From Reclinomonas americana ATCC 50394 (lineage: Eukaryota; Jakobida; Jakobea; Jakobida): a stretch of DNA of 20,435 nucleotides. The stretch lies in contig PS015183.1 of NCBI GenBank assembly GCA_048213135.1, positions 1 through 20,435 on the forward strand, given 5' to 3'. The translations under genes and the position numbers were made by a program. Under the pieces are notes generated by a model. It worked only from the letters and a program-made list of their open reading frames with translations. It made no database searches and was not told the origin of the DNA. Shown in pieces: positions 14,062 to 20,435 of this stretch (positions are counted from its first letter, which is position 1; each line of letters starts with the position of its first letter).

Positions 14062-16588
14062 ATGTCGACAGAGCGTGAAGCGGGTGGTCTCTCCACGCGA
14101 CACCCTCCCGCACAAACGCAGCGCACCAAGGCGCCAGTGACAGAAGCTCCAGTGGCTGATGGTGGGCTCACTCTCACTCTCACACGCTCTTTCCCCCTCA
14201 AATCCCACACTCACTGGTGGAGCAGAGGGTTCTCCACACGACATGGACCGTCGGCGTCTGAGTGGCGGCATGCGTCGTCGCGTGTGGGACGAGGTTCCAA
14301 CAGAGGAAAACGAAGACGATGGTGCGGGGACTGGTCACACGCCTGGAGCTGTGCGACCGCCGATTGATATGATCCCACTGCGACTGGAGGATGTGCCGCT
14401 GTCGCCCGAGCTGCTCTCGTACTACAAGCAACGTGTAGGTGAGCGAGGTTACACAGAGTGTGTCATGGAAGGAGTGAGGAACTGAAAAGAAAACGATACA
14501 CAGAGGCATTCGATGAGGAGCGACAGGAGTTCTTGGCCAAGTTGGCCAACATTGAGATTCAGCACGGCGATGTGCACCGGTTACGGTGGGAGGTCAGGAG
14601 GCGGGAGGAGGAGCTGTCGGAGCTCCAGAAGGCTCTCAGTGACGCACAGGTGGGGTCTTCGATCGCGATCGAGTGTTGTACGGGCACCTTTGTTGACGCG
14701 CACACTCTGTTGCTTAGGTGTATCTGCTGGACGAACGAGAGGAGGTGGCGCGGCTGCAAGCGGAGAACGATGCACTGAAGAGTTGAGCTGTGTTATTCTC
14801 TTCTTCACTCTCATGCTCAGTCGTTCTAACTCCACACACACACACACAGTTCAGGAGCTCGAAGACCGTCGTCGCATCCGCGACCTGCTGGAGTTGGCGC
14901 AGCCAGCGTACGAGGAGATCACCTTTACGCGTGACCATCGACCGGAAAAGACCATTTTCTATCACAACCAGCAGACGCGCTCCGGACCATCCAGTCTGCG
15001 GGTCACCGACACCACAGGTCATCGACGGTCTCGTGACGACGGCTCTCCCGACAACGGCGACCCCACTGCATCGGCATCACGCATTTCACGTCCATGCCGA
15101 GTGGGCTCCGAGGCTGCTGGTCTGCGTAGGACCACCATTGGCCAGGAAACTGGAGCTGCGGGAGGCTCGCCGCCCTCCACGCTTGGTGTGCTGCCGGGTG
15201 GCACGGTGGAACAAGTTGCGCCCCGCCACAAAAACTGACGCTCCCTCGCCCACCCACTCACACCTTGCCTGTGCGTAGCGCGTGAATGTGCACAGTGGAC
15301 GAGTGTTGCGCACGGTCATCATGCCGAACGAGCAGACCGACGCCTTGTTGCTGACGATTGAGGCACTGCGCATTCAACTGGCCGAGCAGTCGCGCCTCTT
15401 TGTGGAGCAGAAGCAGTCGCTGGTCGAGGATCGACGAGTGCTGATGGAGGAGGCCAAGGTGCGCGAGCAGCGTGATCGGGAGCACATTGATCGTCTGGAG
15501 GCGGAGACCAGCAAGCTGCGCGACATGCTGCGCAAGACCACAGCCGAGTACTTGCATTTGCGACACAATGCGCAGGTGGGACAACAGACGCTGCGCGAGG
15601 AGCTGGCGCGGGCGTCGGATTTGAGTCGAGAGGCGGTGCAGCGCATGAGTCGCATGCGCCAAGACAAGCTGCTGGAGGCCGAGGCGGTCACGAAGAAGGC
15701 CGAGGACAAGTGCGAACAGTTCATGCACCACTTCCGCAAGCAGGCAGTCGAGCGCGAGGACGAGGTCATTCGGCTGCGGCAGGAACTCACCAAGAAGGAG
15801 GCCGCCGCCAATTCCACCATTGCCGACTTGCGCACACAGAGCAAGCGCTGGCGCGACAAGTTCCAGGCCATGGAGCGTCGTCGCAACTTGGACATTGACG
15901 GCTTCCGCAACGATCTGGCGGTGGTGCGGCGGCAGGTGGAGAAGATCGACAGCAAACTGCGCGACTTTTTCCACATTGACACGCGCACCGAGGAGCGTGT
16001 TATGTTTGGCAGTTGCGTGTGCCATCGCCTCCGTTCTCTTGTGTATGTGCGTGTATCGTGCTCCTCACCTCGGCGACCACAGACGAGGCCGACAGTTCGG
16101 CGGCCACCGAGGGCTCGGGTGAGCACCTAGCCACCGACGTCAAATTCATTCAGCGCAAGCTGGAAAACCTCGTCAAGGACCTGTCGCCCACGGCGCTGTC
16201 GGCGGCCACGTTTGCCGGCGGTCCGCGACGCCCCGCAGCGGCAGTCGGCCGAGGCTCAGCACCATCTCACCGCTCGTCAGCGCTGGAGCGGGGTCCGCGC
16301 TCCGCTGTCCCGCTGCTGTCTCCCACCGAGGTTGGCAGTGCAAGTGGCACCGAGGATGAGCGACAGCAGCAGCGCCAACGGCGGCCCAGATCGCACCATC
16401 ACGACAATGGCGGAGGCGAGGAGGGAAAGGGAGATTTCGATGACGACGACGACGACGTTGATGACAGCTCGGAACGACCACGGTCGAGACGGCGGGCACA
16501 TTTTACCAGCAGTCGGCAGCGAGTGCGATCGGCCTCGGCATCGGCGTCGCATGGAAGTCATCACCGGCGTCGTCATGGCCATGGATGA
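14062..16588 (+). CDS. CCDC77: CCDC77-family coiled-coil protein, 7 exons, about 703 aa
   Basis: Exons: 14062-14161, 14226-14438, 14504-14649, 14718-14781, 14850-15214, 15279-15996, 16083-16588. The human family member is a centrosomal coiled-coil protein. Recognisable conserved pieces in order: LSPELLSYYKQRV, EEELSELQKALSDAQ, VYLLDEREEVARLQAENDAL, IQELEDRRRIRDLL, IEALRIQLAEQSRL, LVEDRRVLMEE, TTAEYLHLRHNAQ and AMERRRNLDIDGF. Heptad-type coiled coil runs through most of 15330-15990. Beyond the family's usual end there is an added tail of about 170 residues, with Ser/Pro/Arg-rich sequence, a run of seven Asp and a basic His/Arg end (HHRRRHGHG). The first exon lies against an N gap, so the true start could be farther upstream. 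The 14782 and 15215 donors are GTTGAGC and GTTGCGC. Confidence 0.87.
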
Positions 16589-16849
16589 GACTGCGCTTCT
16601 TTAAAATATGGGTACTGTGTACATGTTACTTGATCCCGTCGTCCACGTGTGTATGTGGGCAACGGTTTGCATGACTGCAGAGGTGAGGCAATGACAGGCG
16701 ATCTGCAACTGTGACTGGAGATCCGACATCCAATCCGACCTCGAACTCGACACAATATGGTCCACGAGCGTCGACGTCCCCCAAGTTGTCCAGTTTTCAT
16801 TTTTTCCGAGTGTGTGAGAGAGAGAGAGAGAGGAGAACAACATCGAAGA
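16589..16849 (+). promoter_or_regulatory. Intergenic region between CCDC77 and the DDX60-like gene, 261 bp
   Basis: It contains CTTTAAAATATG just after the CCDC77 stop, the only AT-rich element, possibly part of its 3' end. A GAGAGAGAGAGAGAG run lies shortly before the next start. No gene is seen. Confidence 0.4.
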
Positions 16850-17870
16850 ATGTCACGAGCGTCAGCGGTACGTTTCTGTTCTCCCTGCGCACGCCACACA
16901 CGCACACACACACAGACACGACAAATGCATTCGCGTCCTTCCATCCTGCAGACTGGCAGTAGTGGTGGCCATGGGGAGCCGTCTTGGGGAACCGAGGTCG
17001 ATCCAGCGTTTACCACACCGACTCCGACTCCAGATCCACGTTCTGCTCCCAGCGACTGGGAGGAAGTGGAGATTGACGAACCCGACCACAGCATCGACGC
17101 AGCCGACGACAGCGACGATGATGACGAGGAGAGCAAGCTGGACATTGTGTGCATGCCTGTGTCGCGCGTGCGCCCGGACTCGCCACTGCCACCGCTGCCG
17201 CCTGCTGCTGACCAGGAAAGGCTGCGTGCCGCGTGGAGTGCATCCGCTCTGCGGTTGCCACCCCGGGATGCAGAGCGCCTTGATGCACCGGATGAGGCTG
17301 TTCATCTGGTCGTGGACAGCTGGTTGCGTCGAGTTGGTGACGAGGTCATTGACGATCGCAGGGACGACTCTCCCGATGTCGATGTGGATGCCGACGACGC
17401 AGACACCGTGTCTGCTGGAGGGGCGTCGTCATCGCCGTCGGTTGCAGACATTGGCGTCGGTGAGTTCTTGCACACGGTCACGCATGACATGGGGTGTGCT
17501 CACCTTCTCGATTCGTTGTCGCAGATGCTGAGCTTGACAAGGTCGTCTCCTTCGACGGCCCCACAGACCCGTTGTCCTTGTTGCAGCTTGTGGACTTTGT
17601 CGAGAGGCTGGGTGCTGACGATCTGGTCATGCTCGACGGGTGTGTTTTGTCGTTTGTGTCTTTTGTGTGGCCGCACTTGCACTGACTCGGCCAACGCAGC
17701 GAGTCGCTCATTCTGCACGCCATCTCCACCATTCCTCGCGNNNNNNNNNNNNNNNNNNNNNNNNNNNNNNNNNNNNNNNNNNNNNNNNNNNNNNNNNNNN
17801 NNNNNNNNNNNNNNNNNNNNNNNNNNNNNNNNNNNNNNNNNNNNNNNNNNNTCGTCATGGTTTGGTCGTC

Positions 17871-17921
<51 letters not shown>

Positions 17922-20435
17922 GTCCCATTCGCTCACTGTCGTGGAACTCGGGCAGGGTCTTCTTCAACACGGCTGTCGCTTCCACGTGGTATTCTTCCGC
18001 CGTCGTCCCGCACAAGTGCCTGCCATGCACTTGGCTCGTGCGGTGGTCATCCAGCATCTGCGTGATCGGTTTGCAACGCCACTTCGCAGCGACATTGCAC
18101 TGCGTCGCATCGTGCCTCGCTCACACTTGTTGTTGGTCGGCGTCGTGCAGTATGTTCACCAAGCTCGCCGTCGACTCGTCGATGGCCTTGCTCCACTTCG
18201 ACTCGTGGCTCGACGACAAATTCACTCGGCATGTGCTCTCCGCTGGCTACACAGCCGTCATCATTCAACCAGGCAGGCTGCTGTCCGAGTTGGTCGCCGA
18301 CACGCATCCGCTCATGGTAACCACTGTCGTGCGACTCGCGCGCGCACTTGGCAAAGTGTGTGTGTGCTGATTCGACTGTGTATGGTGCGTGCAGGAATCA
18401 CCCGCCCAGCACGCCAACTGGTCCATGTACTTGCACCATCAGTTCGCATGGCTGCATTTCGCCTGCCGCATCCCCTACATCATCGCGTCGTCGCTCAACT
18501 TGAGTGGCGCGCTTCCGATGGCCGATGTGGGCGACAACGGCGAGTGGCCAGTACGGCGAGCGCTTCGCCGTCTCCCGGCGACCGTCGACCCTGTGGCCGC
18601 GCGGCGTCTAGCACTTACTCGTTGGTGCACTGGCATCGCCGACAAGGCGCAGCGAGGATTGGAGCCTGAAGCCGCGACCGCGACCGACGAGCACGCTTTT
18701 GCAGCCATGTATCGTCTGCTGTTGACAAACCCGGCATTGCCGCTCGACGCCACACTCCAGCGTGGTGGGCGGGCACTGCTGGCCACTGTTGTGGCTGTGG
18801 CTATGCTGCTGCCTTCCGAGCAAGTGCCGGCTCACGTGCTCCGTGCCTTGCTCCTCTGCAGCGTACTGCAGCGCCACCTGACGCTGGCACAACGCATTGT
18901 GCAGGCTGTTGAGGTGCGTCTCCGCCCTCCGTCGTGTGTTGCGATGAACTCTTGACACTCACCTTTGTTTCCGCATGCACAGCCGTCGCCGATTCCCGGC
19001 CCCATTCTGGCTCACATAATGCAGGCTCTGCACTTGTCTGTGACCGTGGCCGACGCGGTGCTGCACGTCAGTCGCGACGAGGAGGTATGCAGATGAGCCG
19101 CCATTCATTGCCGATCTCGCGCGTTTGCTTAGTCATCTGTTGTACACGCACAGGACTTTCTTGTGCAGTGCACGGCAGACACGCCGAACAATGTCGCCGA
19201 CATCTTTGACGGCCGCCTGCTGGCGCACGTGCTTCTCCACACTGCCGCGTCGCCAGCGGTGGACGTGGACACATTCGGCCAGCATGTCGAGTGCTTCCGA
19301 GACTGGGAGTGGGTTATGCACGCTCTTGCTGTTGCCGGCGTCGATGTGACTCGTATCCAGACCGAGACTGCCGACTACTCGCACGTGTCTGTGCTGCCTG
19401 CATCAGCGGCAAACGCCTGCCACATTCGTCGCCGACTGCTGCCCGTGAGAAGCATGCTGGAAAACTCGGGTGTGCAATTCTTTTGTGTGTACTCTGTTCT
19501 CGACACACCATCGCTCATGGCGTTCTCTTACTCCACAGTGTCTGGACTGAAGTTTGCCGAGGCCAGTGCACAGGAAGTCCGCCAATGGAACGAGGACGCG
19601 CTGGCGCAGGAACGAACGTGGGTGGAGATATACCACTATCACAGCGACAGGGTGAGCGCCGCTTGCTGTCGTGGTGTGTTGTCGATCACCACTCACCGCC
19701 GCACTGCTGCCCTTGTTCCATTACGTGCAGGTGCTGCGCAGTGCCCGGTCGGCTCGTGTTGAAGCCAAACCGCAACACCCCATGTTTCTTCGAGGCAAGA
19801 TGCGGAAAGAGGCTCAGTCGTACGCCCGCATGCATGCATCTGCAATGGCTGCCGGCCTGCCGGACATTGTTGCGTGTGGCCTGAGAATGTGCTTCGCAGG
19901 GCGAGCGCAGCATTCACTATTAATGATGTATTACGCAGATTATTCCAACAAGCCGAGAGGAGCAGGCGACAATGCGGCGAGTGTATGACCAGCGTCGGAG
20001 GGAGCTGGAGACCGCGTACGCTCTCTGCGAGAATGACGAGGCCGCTGGCACTGCTGCACTGAGTCGCATTCATGCGGGACGTCACACGGAACTGTATCCA
20101 GCGTTGGGAGAGGGCTTTCTGCCGGTCTGTCACTTGGCATTCTCGTAGTGCTGTCAAACAGGTGCTCATCTTCCTATCTGTGCAGGAACCATGGCAAGAG
20201 AAGATGCTGGACTTGATTGACCTCCGTCGCTCCATGTTGGTGTGCGCGCCTACCTCGTCGGGCAAGACATTCATTTCTCTCTTGCTGATGGAACGTGTTC
20301 TGCGCTCTGACAACACCGGTGTTGTGGTGAGTTTGCCATTTTCGCTTGAGACTGCACTCTCTTCGTTTAACCTGGCACGCAGATCTATGTGTGCCCGACC
20401 AAGGCGCTGGCACAGCAAGGTGTGCCCACTGTGTA
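16850..20435 (+). CDS. DDX60: DDX60-like Ski2-family DExD/H-box helicase, N-terminal part (runs off the window)
   Basis: Exons: 16850-16867, 16952-17459, 17525-17639, 17700-17740 (into a gap), about 17956-18068, 18151-18316, 18395-18913, 18983-19084, 19154-19469, 19539-19651, 19731-19868, 19939-20124, 20186-20326, 20383-20435+. An acidic, disordered start (DSDDDDEES) precedes the family's N-terminal domain: FDGPTDPLSLLQLVDF, DLVMLDGESLILHAIS, GCRFHVVFFRRR and LARAVVIQHLRDR. A long helical region follows. The helicase core then begins: EPWQEKMLDLIDLRR, Walker A APTSSGKT at 20246-20269 and motif Ia PTKALAQQ at 20395-20418. In vertebrates DDX60 is an interferon-induced sensor of foreign RNA; related proteins occur in many protists and fungi with unclear roles. 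The first two exons are chosen from the ATG that splices in frame. The splice at 18068/18151 is the least certain boundary. Confidence 0.87.
17741..17851. other. Sequence gap (111 N) in the DDX60-like gene
   Basis: It lies between an open exon and a pure (TC)n tract. It probably hides the end of one exon and the start of an intron, and possibly a further exon. Confidence 0.85.
17872..17916 (+). repeat. (TC)22 microsatellite in a DDX60-like intron
   Basis: A pure pyrimidine tract in the transcript sense, 40 nt before the acceptor ...CTCGGGCAG at 17955. It could serve as an unusually long polypyrimidine tract, and it is the likely cause of the adjacent gap. Confidence 0.95.

Noticed and set aside
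1-20435. tRNA, rRNA, mobile elements, or prokaryotic operon signals
   Set aside because: I looked for cloverleaf-like stems with TTCGANNC boxes, terminal inverted repeats with a transposase, and Shine-Dalgarno-led gene chains. I found none I could support by eye.

Overview
This is nuclear DNA from an intron-rich eukaryote, most probably a flagellated protist. Every gene is cut by GT-AG introns, nearly all 54-90 nt long, and no bacterial signals are present. The gene set (ELP3, a DDX60-like helicase, a 17beta-HSD12-type 3-ketoacyl-CoA reductase, a CCDC77 homologue) is typically eukaryotic. CCDC77 suggests a centriole or cilium. I cannot place the species. Six runs of N interrupt the window, and several are clearly mis-sized.

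Layout, left to right: (1) 1-1863, plus strand, the 3' part of an unrecognised helical protein gene. (2) 1973-3544, minus strand, an ADP-ribosylglycohydrolase-fold protein, convergent with gene 1. (3) 3914-6556 and (4) 7032-9453, minus strand, a tandem pair of ketoacyl-CoA reductase genes with matching exon plans. The first copy has 20 exons for 362 codons. (5) 9651-12226, minus strand, a divergent family X DNA polymerase-like protein. (6) 12285-14011, plus strand, ELP3, divergent from (5) across 58 bp and missing its centre and C-terminus in sequence gaps. (7) 14062-16588, plus strand, CCDC77. (8) 16850 to beyond 20435, plus strand, the N-terminal part of a DDX60-like Ski2-family helicase, reaching motifs I and Ia.

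The exon models were built by hand from reading-frame continuity, GT/AG boundaries, comparison of the two paralogues, and family alignments recalled from memory; no search was run. The genes do not form one pathway. They touch lipid elongation in the ER (KAR pair), tRNA wobble-uridine modification (ELP3), DNA end processing (PolX-like), centrosome/cilium structure (CCDC77), RNA surveillance or antiviral response (DDX60-like) and possibly ADP-ribose chemistry.

The most unusual content is in the gene architecture. The KAR genes have about 17 introns per kb of coding sequence, including exons of 6, 10, 18, 19, 20, 24 and 24 nt. About one in six introns in the window uses a GTTGCGT-like 5' splice site, which looks like the common GTGCGT site with an extra T. 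Other points are an apparent loss of a catalytic aspartate in the PolX-like protein, and complementary GU and CA tracts flanking ELP3 exon 2.
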